Below, in pieces: positions 1-8,570 of a stretch of DNA of 64,000 bases (its first letter is position 1; every line of letters starts with the position of its first letter). The DNA lies in assembly GCA_003141555.1 (NCBI GenBank), contig PLMN01000023.1, forward strand, positions 160,968 to 224,967. The letters run 5' to 3'. This stretch comes from Candidatus Aminicenantota bacterium. GTDB taxonomy: Bacteria; Acidobacteriota; Aminicenantia; Aminicenantales; UBA4085. The notes beneath the pieces were generated by a model. The model was not told the origin of the DNA. It saw only the letters and a list, made by a program, of their open reading frames with translations, and searched no databases. The position numbers were made by a program, and so were the translations under genes.

Positions 1-8
1 GCCCCGGC

Positions 9-19
9 CGGCGCCACCC
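9..19 (-). repeat. Copy of the GGGTGGCGCCG motif
   Basis: An exact copy of an 11-mer with a GGCGCC palindromic core, found five times in this window (also 15668, 32291, 36640, 41180). This one lies just downstream of the stop of the small HTH-like gene, on the same strand as that gene. Confidence 0.5.
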
Positions 20-24
20 GCGCA

Positions 25-234
25 TCAGAACGCGCCGAGCTGGCAATGGCTCAAGCGGATGCCGAGCGCATCGGCCGCGCGGCCGACCTCGGTCCGCGGC
101 ACGCCCAACTCCTCGGCGATAGCGAAAGCCGAGGCGCAGGTGAGGCGGCCGCCGCTCAGGCGGGCGCGTATCGCAGCCGCCAGCGCGTCATCGATCTTCG
201 GGTTTCCGTCGATTATCTTGTCCTTGAAGCCCAT
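25..234 (-). CDS. Small helix-turn-helix-like protein, function unknown
   Basis: 69 aa. The sequence reads as three helices, with a likely HTH-like core (AFAIAEELGVPRTEVGRAAD, roughly residues 36-55) and a C-terminal CQLGAF motif. I recall small bacterial proteins with the same layout and a terminal CQLG motif, all annotated only as hypothetical; this is memory, not a search. It starts just before an AAGGAGAT ribosome-binding site read on the minus strand (about 238-245). No partner gene is visible because the window begins 24 bases downstream of its stop. DNA binding is inferred from the helix pattern alone. Confidence 0.6.
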   Translation of the reverse strand: MGFKDKIIDGNPKIDDALAAAIRARLSGGRLTCASAFAIAEELGVPRTEVGRAADALGIRLSHCQLGAF

Positions 235-265
235 GTCATCTCCTTAAAAAAGCCTAATAGGCCTA

Positions 266-350
266 AAAAGGGACGGTTTTATTTTCCTCTCGTCCATTAT
301 ATGATGTTCTCGACAACTCGGGGACGAAAAATAGAACCGTCCCCTTTTTT
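266..350. repeat. Inverted-repeat element, GGGACGGTT-type
   Basis: The left arm (266-285) reads AAAAGGGACGGTTTTATTTT. The right arm (327-350) is its inverted copy, with reverse complement GGGGACGGTTCTATTTTT. The arms enclose about 40 bp. The design matches the GGTGACAGTAACC and GGGGACACAGAAC elements elsewhere in the window: a GGGAC/GGTGAC head, then an AT-rich tail, in two facing copies. It lies between the small HTH-like gene and kbl. Confidence 0.7.
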
Positions 351-390
351 CTCTCCGCCCGCCCGCCTTCCGCTTCGGCCGCCGATGGCC

Positions 391-396
391 TATAAT
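391..396 (+). promoter_or_regulatory. -10 box of kbl
   Basis: A perfect TATAAT lies 37 nt before the kbl start, with no clear -35 box. A GGAAGGAG ribosome-binding site follows at about 420-427. Confidence 0.5.
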
Positions 397-433
397 ATCC
401 ATTTACAGACCCGCTTCCGGGAAGGAGTCGACC

Positions 434-1630
434 ATGTACGGAAGCTTCAAGGATCATCTCTCCGCGGAGTTGGCCAAGATCCGCGCGGAAGGGCTCTACA
501 AAGAGGAGCGCATCCTGACCACGCCCCAAGGCGTGGAGATCAAGACCGACGCCGGACTGTGCGTCCTCAACTTCTGCGCCAACAACTACCTCGGCCTGTG
601 CAACGAACCGCGGGTCATGGCCGCGACGAACTACACATTCTTCAATTGGGGCTTCGGCCTGGCCTCGGTCCGTTTCATCTGCGGGACGCAGCGCGTCCAC
701 AAGGACCTCGAGCAGGCCATGAGCAACTTCCTGGGGACCGAGGACACGCTCCTCTACTCCTCCGCCTTCGACGCCAACGGCGGCGTCTTCGAGCCGCTCT
801 TCGATGAGCATTGCGCCATCATCTCCGACGAGCTCAATCACGCCTCGATCATCGACGGCATCCGCCTCTGCCGGGCGCAGCGCTTCGTCTACAAGAACGA
901 CGACATGGACGATCTCGAAGCCAAGCTCGTCGCGGCCAAGGACGCCAAATTCAAGCTGATCGTCACGGACGGCGTCTTCTCCATGGACGGGATCATCGCC
1001 CGGGTGGACAAGATCTGCGAGCTGGCCGAGCACTACGGGGCGCTGGTCATGGTCGACGACTCCCACGCCACGGGCTTCATCGGCCCGACGGGCCGCGGCA
1101 CGCACGAGTACCGCGGGGTGATGGACCGGGTCGACATCATCGTCACGACGTTCGGCAAGGCCCTCGGCGGGGCCACCGGCGGCTGCACCTCGGGACGGAA
1201 GGAGATCATCGAGTTCCTGCGGCAGAGGTCTCGGCCGTATCTCTTCTCCAATTCACTCTCGCCGGCCATCGCCGGAGCGACGATCGAGGTCCTCAAAATC
1301 CTGACCGAGACGACCGAGCGCAAGGACCGGCTGATGCGCAACACCCTCCTCTTCCGGGAGGGCATCACCAAGGCGGGATTCAAAATCGTGCCGGGCATCC
1401 ACCCCATCGTCCCGGTCCTCTTCGGCCACCTGCCCAACGACGCCCAGCTATCGCAGGACTTCGCCGACGAGCTGCTGAAAGAGGGCATCTACGTGATCGG
1501 GTTCTACTTCCCCGTGGTCCCTCGCGGCAAATCGCGGATCCGGGTCCAGATCAGCGCCGCCCATACGAGCGAGCAGATCGAGTTCGCCATCGACAAGTTC
1601 CGCAAGGTCGGCGAGCGGCTGATCCCCTGA
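434..1630 (+). CDS. kbl: Glycine C-acetyltransferase (2-amino-3-ketobutyrate CoA ligase)
   Basis: 398 aa, the usual length for this PLP-dependent alpha-oxoamine synthase. It cleaves 2-amino-3-oxobutanoate with CoA to glycine and acetyl-CoA, the second step of threonine breakdown. Visible signatures are NFCANNYLGL near residue 50, DELNHASIIDG near 135, the VDDSHATGF aspartate-histidine motif near 205, and the PLP lysine in TTFGKALGGATGG near 240. It is monocistronic between a repeat element and the arabinose genes. Threonine dehydrogenase, its usual partner, is not adjacent. A closely related synthase for another amino acid is the main alternative. Confidence 0.93.
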   Translation: MYGSFKDHLSAELAKIRAEGLYKEERILTTPQGVEIKTDAGLCVLNFCANNYLGLCNEPRVMAATNYTFFNWGFGLASVRFICGTQRVHKDLEQAMSNFLGTEDTLLYSSAFDANGGVFEPLFDEHCAIISDELNHASIIDGIRLCRAQRFVYKNDDMDDLEAKLVAAKDAKFKLIVTDGVFSMDGIIARVDKICELAEHYGALVMVDDSHATGFIGPTGRGTHEYRGVMDRVDIIVTTFGKALGGATGGCTSGRKEIIEFLRQRSRPYLFSNSLSPAIAGATIEVLKILTETTERKDRLMRNTLLFREGITKAGFKIVPGIHPIVPVLFGHLPNDAQLSQDFADELLKEGIYVIGFYFPVVPRGKSRIRVQISAAHTSEQIEFAIDKFRKVGERLIP

Positions 1631-1692
1631 AGTCCGGCCCGCGTTCGCGCCGGCTACGTTCTTGAGCGCAGCCGGCACAGGCGGAAGATGAT

Positions 1693-1711
1693 CCCCAGGC
1701 AAGGCCTGGGG
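1693..1711 (+). terminator. Hairpin after kbl
   Basis: CCCCAGGC and GCCTGGGG form an 8-bp GC stem with a 3-nt loop, 63 nt after the kbl stop. No T-run follows, so it is only a possible terminator or transcript-end stabiliser. Confidence 0.35.
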
Positions 1712-1725
1712 CCCCGGCCGCCGTC

Positions 1726-1755
1726 TTGACTTGGCGGCCGCAAGCGGCATACTTA
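1726..1755 (+). promoter_or_regulatory. Promoter of the araB-araD-isomerase operon
   Basis: TTGACT (1726-1731), an 18-nt spacer and TACTTA (1750-1755) lie ahead of araB. A GGAGGCGGAGAGAG purine tract precedes the ATG. No AraC-type regulator gene is seen in the window. Confidence 0.5.
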
Positions 1756-1801
1756 ATAGATTCGCGCCCCCGCGCCGGGGAGGCGGAGAGAGAGAGGCCC
1801 G

Positions 1802-3493
1802 ATGACCGCGAAACGATATGCCCTCGGACTCGACTACGGAACGAATTCCGTGCGGGCCCTGCTCGTGGACGTCCGGAACGGCCGGGAGCTGGCCACCGCC
1901 ATCCACGCCTACGAAACCGGCGAGGCGGGCGTCGTCCTCGACCGCCGGAACCCCGACCTCGCCCGGCAGAACCCGGCCGACTATCTCACGGGCGCCGAGG
2001 CCGCGGTCCGGCAGACGCTCGCCCGAGCCCGGAAGGCCGAGCGCGCCTTCGACCCGGCGCAGGTCGTCGGCATCGGCGTCGATACGACCGGCTCGACGCC
2101 GATCCCCGTCGACCGGGAAGGAACGCCGCTCTGCTTCCGCCCGGAATTCCGCCGGAACCCGAACGCCATGGCCTGGCTCTGGAAGGACCACACGGGCTTC
2201 GCCGAGGCGGCGGAGATCACGGCCCTCGCCGCCCGCGAACATCCCGAATACCTGGCCAAGTGCGGCGGGACCTACTCCTCCGAGTGGTTCTTCAGCAAGA
2301 TCCTCCACTGCCGGCGCATCGATCCGAAGGCATTCGACGCCGCCTGGAGCTGGGTGGAGTGCTGCGATTATATCCCGGCCGTCCTGACCGGCGAAACACG
2401 GCCGGAGAAAATCAAGCGCGGGCGCTGCGCCGCGGGCCACAAGGCCATGTTCAACCCGGGTTGGGGCGGCCTGCCGTCCCGGGAGTTCCTGGCTCAGCTC
2501 GACCCGAAGCTCGGCGACCTCCGCGACCGGCTCTACGATAAGACCTTCACCTCCGATGTCCCGGCCGGCGGGCTCGCTCCGGCCTGGGCCAGGAAGCTCG
2601 GGCTGCCCGCGGGCATCCCCGTCGCGGTCGGCGCCTTCGACGCCCACCTCGGGGCCGTCGGCTCGGGCGTCTTCCCCGGCAAGTTCGTCAAGATCATCGG
2701 GACGAGCACGTGCGACATCTGCGTCTGGCCGAACGACAAGCCGCTGGCCGATATTCCCGGCCTGTGCGGGATCGTGGACGGCTCGGTCCTCCCCGGATAC
2801 TACGGGCTCGAGGCGGGCCAGTCCGCGGTCGGCGACATCTTCAACTGGTTCGTCGGCAATCTCCAGCCCGGCGGGCCCGTCCAGGGCTCGCACGAAGCCC
2901 TGACCCGGAAAGCGGCCGGGCTCCGGCCCGGCCAATCGGGCCTCGTCGCGCTCGACTGGAACAACGGGAACCGGACCGTCCTGGTCGACCAGCGGCTGAC
3001 CGGGCTCCTCGTCGGGCAGACGCTCCACACGACGCCCGGGGAGATCTACCGGGCCCTCATCGAAGCCACGGCCTTCGGCGCGCTGACCATCATCCGCCGC
3101 TTCGAGGACTACGGCGTGGCGATCGACGAGGTCATCAACTGCGGGGGCATCGCCGAGAAGAACCCCCTGGTCATGCAGATCTACGCCGACGTGATCGGCA
3201 AGGAGATGAAGGTCGCCCGCTCCGCCCAGACCTGCGCCCTGGGCTCGGCCATCGCCGGCGCGGTCGCCGCGGGCGTGCATCCCTGGTTCGCCGAGGCCCA
3301 GCGGGCGATGTGCGGCGTCAAGGCCCGGTCCTACAAGCCGGACCCGGCCGCCCACGCGGTTTATACCGAGCTCTACGCCCTCTACCGCATCCTCCACGAC
3401 GCCTTTGGAACCAAGGCCGACCCGGGATCGCTGTATCCCGTGATGAAGGAGTTGCTGTCGATCCGGGACCGCGAGCTGGCGGCCAAGGAATAA
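1802..3493 (+). CDS. araB: Ribulokinase
   Basis: 563 aa, typical of ribulokinase. It phosphorylates L-ribulose with ATP to L-ribulose-5-phosphate. The FGGY-kinase fold is visible: N-terminal LGLDYGTNSVRALLVD phosphate-binding motif (residues 6-21), GIGVDTTGSTPIPVD near 90, GAFDAHLGAVGSGV near 280, and the C-terminal NCGGIAEKNPLVMQIYADV signature near 448. It is followed 4 nt later by the epimerase gene, so it heads a tight araB-araD-isomerase operon. The neighbours support the L-ribulose substrate over other FGGY sugars. Confidence 0.93.
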   Translation: MTAKRYALGLDYGTNSVRALLVDVRNGRELATAIHAYETGEAGVVLDRRNPDLARQNPADYLTGAEAAVRQTLARARKAERAFDPAQVVGIGVDTTGSTPIPVDREGTPLCFRPEFRRNPNAMAWLWKDHTGFAEAAEITALAAREHPEYLAKCGGTYSSEWFFSKILHCRRIDPKAFDAAWSWVECCDYIPAVLTGETRPEKIKRGRCAAGHKAMFNPGWGGLPSREFLAQLDPKLGDLRDRLYDKTFTSDVPAGGLAPAWARKLGLPAGIPVAVGAFDAHLGAVGSGVFPGKFVKIIGTSTCDICVWPNDKPLADIPGLCGIVDGSVLPGYYGLEAGQSAVGDIFNWFVGNLQPGGPVQGSHEALTRKAAGLRPGQSGLVALDWNNGNRTVLVDQRLTGLLVGQTLHTTPGEIYRALIEATAFGALTIIRRFEDYGVAIDEVINCGGIAEKNPLVMQIYADVIGKEMKVARSAQTCALGSAIAGAVAAGVHPWFAEAQRAMCGVKARSYKPDPAAHAVYTELYALYRILHDAFGTKADPGSLYPVMKELLSIRDRELAAKE

Positions 3494-3497
3494 GGCG

Positions 3498-4256
3498 ATG
3501 CTGAGCGATCTCAAGGAGCGGGTCTGGCAGGCCAATTTCGACCTCGTCCGGTACGGCCTGGTCATCCTGACGTTCGGCAACGTGAGCGGGATCGACCGCC
3601 GGAAGGGCGTCATGGCCATCAAGCCGAGCGGCGTGTCCTATTCCACGATGAATCCGATCGACCTGGTGCTCGTCGACCTCGAGGGACGGGTGGTCGAGGG
3701 GAAGCTGAACCCGTCCTCCGACACGCCCACCCATCTCGCCCTGTACCGGGCTTTTCCCGGGATCGGGGGCGTGTCCCACGCCCACAGCGAATACGCGACG
3801 GCGTTCGCCCAGGCCGGCTGCGAGATCCCCTGCTTCGGCACGACCCATGCCGACCATTTCAACGGCGCGATCCCGGTTACGCGCTTCCTGACGGAGCGCG
3901 AGGTGCGCAAGGATTACGAGGCGAACACGGGCAAGGTCATCGCCGAGCGGTTCGCCGGGCTGGATCCCCTCGAACGGCCGGCGGCGCTCGTCGCGGGGCA
4001 CGGGCCCTTCAGCTGGGGCGCCGGCCCGGCCGAGGCCGTGCGAAACAACCTCGTTCTGGAAAAGATCGCTAAAATGGCGATCCTGACCCGGCTCGTGAAC
4101 CCGGGCGCGCCCGGCCTGCCCGATCATCTCCTGGCCAAGCATTACTTCAGGAAACATGGGCCCGAGGCCTATTATGGACAGGCGGACAAGCCCCCGGCCC
4201 AAGACGCCGGGGAGCGCGCCGGCCGAAAGCCGGCTGCGCGCCGCCGGAAAAATTGA
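3498..4256 (+). CDS. araD: L-ribulose-5-phosphate 4-epimerase
   Basis: 252 aa class II aldolase-fold zinc enzyme. It interconverts L-ribulose-5-P and D-xylulose-5-P. Zinc ligands are visible as GVSHAHSEYA (His94, His96), with a third histidine in the VAGHGPFSWG segment near 165; the SGIDRRKG and IKPSGVSY phosphate-binding segments lie near residues 30-48. The C-terminus is an Arg/Lys-rich tail (RAGRKPAARRRKN) slightly longer than usual. It starts 4 nt after araB and ends 13 nt before the isomerase, so all three are probably co-translated. Confidence 0.92.
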   Translation: MLSDLKERVWQANFDLVRYGLVILTFGNVSGIDRRKGVMAIKPSGVSYSTMNPIDLVLVDLEGRVVEGKLNPSSDTPTHLALYRAFPGIGGVSHAHSEYATAFAQAGCEIPCFGTTHADHFNGAIPVTRFLTEREVRKDYEANTGKVIAERFAGLDPLERPAALVAGHGPFSWGAGPAEAVRNNLVLEKIAKMAILTRLVNPGAPGLPDHLLAKHYFRKHGPEAYYGQADKPPAQDAGERAGRKPAARRRKN

Positions 4257-4269
4257 AAGGAGCCCTCTT

Positions 4270-5748
4270 ATGAAAAACATCCCCCAGGTGAAACTCGGCA
4301 TCGTGGCCGTCAGCCGCGACTGCTTCCCGATCGAGCTCTCCCACAAGCGCCGGACGCGCGTCGTGGCGGAATGCAAGGCCAAGGCCGTGCGCATCGTCGA
4401 GATCAAGACAATCGTCGAGAACGAAAAGGACGCCCTGAAAGCCCTCGATGAAGTCCGCCAGGCGGGCGTCAACGCCCTCGTCCTTTATCTCGGCAATTTC
4501 GGTCCCGAAGGGCCGACGACCCTTTTAGCCCAGAAGTTCGACGGCCCGGTGATGTTCGCCGCGGCGGCCGAGGAGACCGGGGAGGACCTGGTGGGCGGCC
4601 GGGGCGACGCGTATTGCGGCATGCTGAACGCGTCATACAGCATCGGCCTGCGCAAGCTCCGCCCCTATATCCCCGAGTATCCGGTCGGGATGCCGGACGA
4701 GGTGGCGGATATGATCGCCGGGTTCATCCCGGTCGCCCGGATCATCCTCGGGCTCAAGAAGCTCAAGATTTTCGGCTTCGGCCCCCGGCCGCAGGACTTT
4801 TTAGCCTGCAACGCGCCGATTCAGCCCCTGTTCGACCTCGGGGTCGAGATCATGGAGAACTCCGAGCTCGACCTCTACGACATCTTCCAGAAGGCGAAGG
4901 GCGACCGGGCGATCAAAAGGGTGGCCCGGGACATGGCCAAGGAGCTTGGATCGGGCAACGCCTATCCCGACATGCTCGAAAAGCTGGCCCAGTACGAGGT
5001 CGCCTTGACCCGGTTCATGGAGGCGAACCTCGGGGCGTCCGACTACGGGATTTTCGCCAACAAGTGCTGGCCGGCCTACGAGCACTACTTCGGGTTCGTC
5101 CCCTGTTACGTCAACTCGCGCCTGGCGACGCGCGGGATCCCCGTCTCGTGCGAGGTGGACATCTACGGCGCCCTGAGCGAATACATGGCCACCTGCGCCA
5201 CGCAGGCGCCCGCGACCCTGCTCGACATCAACAACACGGTCCCGTACGACATGGTCAAGGCCCACAAAAAGGCGGTCGGCGGGTATAAAGCGAACGACCT
5301 GTTCATGGGCTTCCACTGCGGGAATACGTCCTCGGCCTGCCTGATCGGCGGAGGGCTCAAATACCAGCTCATCATGCACCGCCTGATCGAGCCGGATAAG
5401 GCGCCCGACGTCACGCGCGGGACGCTCGAAGGCCGGATCAAGATCGGCGACATCACGATCTTCCGCCTCCAGGGGACGGCCGACGCCCTGCTCCGCTCAT
5501 ACGTGGCGGAGGGCGAAGTGCTCGACATCGATCCGCAATCGTTCGGCGGGATCGGCGTCTTCGCGGTCAAGGAGATGGGCCGGTTCTACCGCCACGTGCT
5601 CATCGAGAAGCGCTTCCCCCACCATACGGCGATCGCCTTCGCCCACGCGGGCAAAGCGCTATTCGCGGCCGTACGGATGCTGGGTGTGGAGGATATCGGT
5701 TTCAACCGGCCGTCCGGCGTGCTCTACAAGCACGAAAACCCGTTCTAA
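4270..5748 (+). CDS. L-fucose/L-arabinose isomerase family protein, probable L-arabinose isomerase
   Basis: 492 aa from the ATG at 4270, which has GAAAGGAGCC upstream; an in-frame ATG at 4156 lies inside araD and is rejected. It belongs to the L-fucose isomerase-like family (COG2407 type), not the classical AraA family. Probable metal ligands are the Glu in CEVDIYGAL near residue 300, the Asp in TLLDINNT near 320 and the His in GFHCGNTSS near 345. With ribulokinase and ribulose-5-P epimerase directly upstream, L-arabinose to L-ribulose conversion is the natural missing step. Fucose or another aldose remains possible on sequence alone. Confidence 0.8.
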   Translation: MKNIPQVKLGIVAVSRDCFPIELSHKRRTRVVAECKAKAVRIVEIKTIVENEKDALKALDEVRQAGVNALVLYLGNFGPEGPTTLLAQKFDGPVMFAAAAEETGEDLVGGRGDAYCGMLNASYSIGLRKLRPYIPEYPVGMPDEVADMIAGFIPVARIILGLKKLKIFGFGPRPQDFLACNAPIQPLFDLGVEIMENSELDLYDIFQKAKGDRAIKRVARDMAKELGSGNAYPDMLEKLAQYEVALTRFMEANLGASDYGIFANKCWPAYEHYFGFVPCYVNSRLATRGIPVSCEVDIYGALSEYMATCATQAPATLLDINNTVPYDMVKAHKKAVGGYKANDLFMGFHCGNTSSACLIGGGLKYQLIMHRLIEPDKAPDVTRGTLEGRIKIGDITIFRLQGTADALLRSYVAEGEVLDIDPQSFGGIGVFAVKEMGRFYRHVLIEKRFPHHTAIAFAHAGKALFAAVRMLGVEDIGFNRPSGVLYKHENPF

Positions 5749-5761
5749 TGAATTCATGAAT

Positions 5762-5829
5762 TCGGTGACAGTAACTGGATTTCCTGATTTCCCGAAAAAA
5801 GAATTCGGAAATCAGGTTACTGTCACCGA
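5762..5829. repeat. Inverted-repeat element, GGTGACAGTAACC-type, overlapping the sucD end
   Basis: The left arm (5762-5784) and the inverted right arm (5807-5829) are 23-nt copies of the GGTGACAGTAACCTGATTTC sequence, about two mismatches apart. The right arm is perfect, and the same arm recurs at 29698, 29818 and 53502. Read on the minus strand, the right arm supplies sucD codons SVTVT and the stop. It sits between convergent genes. Confidence 0.8.
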
Positions 5830-6696
5830 TTTAAGGGCGGCCTTCAGCGTCGCGCCGATGTCGGCCGGGCTGACGGCGACATGTACGCCGCCCGCCCGCA
5901 GGGCATCCATCTTCTCCTGGGCCGTTCCCTTGCCGCCGGCGATGATCGCCCCGGCGTGCCCCATCCGCCGGCCCGGAGGGGCGGTCTGGCCGGCGATGAA
6001 GCCGACGACCGGTTTCGGGAATTCCTTCTTGATGTAGGCCGCGGCCTCGTCCTCCGCCGTCCCGCCGATCTCGCCGATCAGGATGACGGCCTCGGTGTCC
6101 TTGTCGTTCTTGAACAGCTTCAGGAGCTCGATGTATTTCAGGCCGACGATCGGGTCGCCGCCGATGCCCACGGCCGTCGACTGTCCGTACCCCTGCTTCG
6201 AGGTCTGCTGAACGGCCTCGTAGGTCAGCGTTCCGGAGCGGGAGATGATGCCGATCGTCCCGGCCTTGTGGATGGGACCGGGCATGATCCCGATCTTGCA
6301 CTTCCCCGGGGAGATGATGCCGGGCGTATTGGGCCCGATGAGCGACACCGGCTTGCCGTGCAGGAACGTCTTGACCTTGATCATGTCGAACGTGGGGATG
6401 CCCTCGGTGATGCAGACCACCAGGCCCACGCCCGCCTCGGCCGCCTCCATGATCGCGTCCGCCGCGGCGAACGGCGGGACGAAGATGGCCGCGGCGTCGG
6501 CCCCCGTTTCTTTGACCGCGTCGGCCACGGTGTTGAACACGGGAACCCCGAGATGCTTCTGGCCGCCCTTGCCCGGCGTCATGCCGGCTACGACCTTCGT
6601 CCCGTATTCCAGCATCCGCGTCGCGTGGAACGTGCCCTCGCCGCCCGTGATCCCGAGGACGACCACCCTGGTATTTTCGTCGGCTAAAATGCTCAT
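5812..6696 (-). CDS. sucD: Succinyl-CoA synthetase, alpha subunit
   Basis: 294 aa. It makes the CoA-binding half of the ADP/GDP-forming succinyl-CoA synthetase. CoA-binding signatures [11 protein letters not shown] and GMTPGKGG lie in the first 45 residues, and [14 protein letters not shown] near 150. The phosphorylated histidine is in [20 protein letters not shown] near 245-255. It lies 17 nt downstream of sucC. The last residues (SVTVT) and the TGA come from a dispersed inverted-repeat element, so the native C-terminus has been replaced without damage to the active site. Confidence 0.93.
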   Translation of the reverse strand: MSILADENTRVVVLGITGGEGTFHATRMLEYGTKVVAGMTPGKGGQKHLGVPVFNTVADAVKETGADAAAIFVPPFAAADAIMEAAEAGVGLVVCITEGIPTFDMIKVKTFLHGKPVSLIGPNTPGIISPGKCKIGIMPGPIHKAGTIGIISRSGTLTYEAVQQTSKQGYGQSTAVGIGGDPIVGLKYIELLKLFKNDKDTEAVILIGEIGGTAEDEAAAYIKKEFPKPVVGFIAGQTAPPGRRMGHAGAIIAGGKGTAQEKMDALRAGGVHVAVSPADIGATLKAALKSVTVT

Positions 6697-6713
6697 CGTC
6701 GACTCCTTCGAAC

Positions 6714-7874
6714 CTAGCGGTTCACGAGCATCACGATCTTCTCGGCCGCGTCCCTCATTCCGTCGGCCGAGTGGAAATCCAGCCCGGACTCGGCCAGGAG
6801 CTTTTTGCCGAGCTCCACGTTGGTCCCCTCGAGCCGGATCACGACCGGGATCTTCGTCCCCAGTTCCCTGGCCGCCTTGATGACGCCGCTGGCGATCATG
6901 TCGCAGCGAACGATGCCCCCGAAGATGTTGATCAGCGCGCCCTTGACGTCCTTGTCGGCCACCAGGATCTTAAAGGCGTTGGTCACGGCTTCCTCGGTAA
7001 CGCCGCCGCCGACGTCGAGGAAGTTGGCCGGCATGCCGCCGGCGTACTTGATGATGTCCATGGTTGCCATGGCCAGGCCGGCCCCGTTGACCATGCAGCC
7101 GACGTTGCCGTCGAGCTTGATATAGTTCAGGTTGAACTTCGAGGCCTCGACCTCGAGGGGCGATTCCTCGCCGAGGTCACGCATGGCCAGAATGTCCGGA
7201 TGCCGCGCCAGGGCGTTGTCGTCGAAATTCATCTTGGCGTCCAGGGCCAGCACGTCGCCGCCCCGGGTGATGAGCAGGGGGTTGATCTCGGCCAGGGAGG
7301 CGTCCGTGGCTTCGAACGCTTTGTAGAGCGCGGCCAGAAATTTCACGGCCTGCTTGAACGTCTCGCCCGAGAGGCCCAGCTTGAAGGCCAGCCGCCGCGC
7401 CTGGAACGCCGCAAAGCCGGTCCCGGGATCGACATATTCCTTGAAAATCAGGTCGGGCGTCTCGGCCGCGACTTTTTCGATTTCGACGCCGCCCTCGGTC
7501 GAGGCCATGATCACGGCGGCTTCGCGCGCCCGGTCGATGACGATGCCCAGGTAGAGCTCGCGGGCGATGTCGAGCGCCTCCTCGATGAGGACGCGCTTCA
7601 CGACCTTGCCCTCCGGCCCCGTCTGGTGGGTGACCAGGGTCATGCCCAGCATGGCCTTGGCCAGCTTTTCGGCCTCGGCGGGGTTAGCGGCGAGCTTGAC
7701 TCCGCCGCCCTTGCCCCGGCCGCCGGCGTGGATCTGGGCCTTGACCACCACCCGCGAGCCGATCTTCTCGGCGATCGCCCGGGCTTCAGCCGGCGTCGTC
7801 GCCACCTCGCCCCTCGGGATCCGCACCCCGAACCGGGCCAGAATGCTCTTCGCCTGGAACTCGTGGATTTTCAT
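6714..7874 (-). CDS. sucC: Succinyl-CoA synthetase, beta subunit
   Basis: 386 aa from the ATG at 7874, which follows GGGAGAGTGAT on the coding strand; an upstream ATG at 7919 overlaps the promoter and is not used. It carries the ATP-grasp nucleotide-binding domain ([19 protein letters not shown] near residues 40-58) and the C-terminal CoA-ligase domain ([17 protein letters not shown], then [14 protein letters not shown]). It pairs with sucD to form a TCA-cycle or fermentative substrate-level phosphorylation enzyme. Confidence 0.94.
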   Translation of the reverse strand: MKIHEFQAKSILARFGVRIPRGEVATTPAEARAIAEKIGSRVVVKAQIHAGGRGKGGGVKLAANPAEAEKLAKAMLGMTLVTHQTGPEGKVVKRVLIEEALDIARELYLGIVIDRAREAAVIMASTEGGVEIEKVAAETPDLIFKEYVDPGTGFAAFQARRLAFKLGLSGETFKQAVKFLAALYKAFEATDASLAEINPLLITRGGDVLALDAKMNFDDNALARHPDILAMRDLGEESPLEVEASKFNLNYIKLDGNVGCMVNGAGLAMATMDIIKYAGGMPANFLDVGGGVTEEAVTNAFKILVADKDVKGALINIFGGIVRCDMIASGVIKAARELGTKIPVVIRLEGTNVELGKKLLAESGLDFHSADGMRDAAEKIVMLVNR

Positions 7875-7909
7875 ATCACTCTCCCGTGCGCGATCGGAAT
7901 GGGCATAAA

Positions 7910-7938
7910 ACATTAACAAAGCCCCCCGGGGAAGTCAA
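7910..7938 (-). promoter_or_regulatory. sucCD promoter
   Basis: On the minus strand TTGACT (7933-7938), a 17-nt spacer and TAATGT (7910-7915) precede sucC, giving a leader of about 30 nt. Confidence 0.55.
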
Positions 7939-8051
7939 TTCGAGGGATCGTGTGCAAGCCCCTCGCCGCCGGACCGGTGAAAAAATAACTCCACGCCATT
8001 GCTCCGATCCGCAGCCAAATGATAAACTCTATTTATTGGGGATAAAGAACC

Positions 8052-8513
8052 ATGACCGAAAACTTGGTTGAGCGCTACCTGACCGATGTAGGAGAAATCC
8101 ACCGTACCGGGGCCAACGTCGCGGAGACGTCGTTCTACCCGGCCCTGGAACGGCTCCTTTCGGACATCGGCAAGACTCTTTCCCCAAAAGTCCGTTGCGT
8201 CATCAATCTCGCCAACCGCGGCGCGGGCCTCCCGGACGGCGGCCTTTTCTCGGCCGATCAGTTCCGCCGCAAGACGCACGACGAGGACGCCAAAGAAAAC
8301 CCGTTTCTCGTTCAAAACCCTTCGCGCGGCGTGATCGAAGCCAAGCCTCCCTCCGAAGATGTCCGGCGCATCGCCGAGACCGAGCAAGTGGAACGATACT
8401 GGAAGCGCTACGGCATGGTGCTCGTGACCAATTTCCAGGCTTTTGCCCTCATCGGCCAAGGCCCAACGGGAAAGCCGTGCGTTCATGAAGTGCGCTCTGA
8501 AACTGCGAGATGA
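8052..8513 (+). pseudogene. Truncated N-terminus of a restriction-modification DNA methyltransferase
   Basis: 153 codons with an intact start. The protein looks like the N-terminal regulatory segment of large type I/ISP-like adenine methyltransferase-restriction proteins: VGEIHRTGANVAETSFYPALERLL, RGAGLPDGGLFS, GVIEAKP, RYGMVLVTNFQAFALIG (from memory, not a search). Intact members run for many hundreds of residues, with a methyltransferase NPPY/DPPY motif that is absent here. Similarity appears to stop after GPTGKP (about 8475), and a short unrelated tail runs to the stop. It is immediately followed by the RhuM-Doc gene. I read it as a deletion remnant of a defence locus; the fragment itself is probably inactive. 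Confidence 0.7.
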
Positions 8514-8570
8514 GATGAATTCTAAATCCGCAGCGTTGTTATAAAGAGCGTGCGGAAAAGAGCTTTGACC

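Noticed and set aside
1448-3622. 724-codon open frame on the minus strand opposite araB
   Set aside because: It is a GC-driven shadow of the ribulokinase and part of kbl. Its translation shows no domain and is full of Arg, Gly and Pro, as expected for an antisense frame.
5684-6037. 117-codon plus-strand frame spanning the isomerase end and repeat
   Set aside because: It runs over the isomerase 3' end, the repeat and antisense to sucD, with no ribosome-binding site and no recognisable product.
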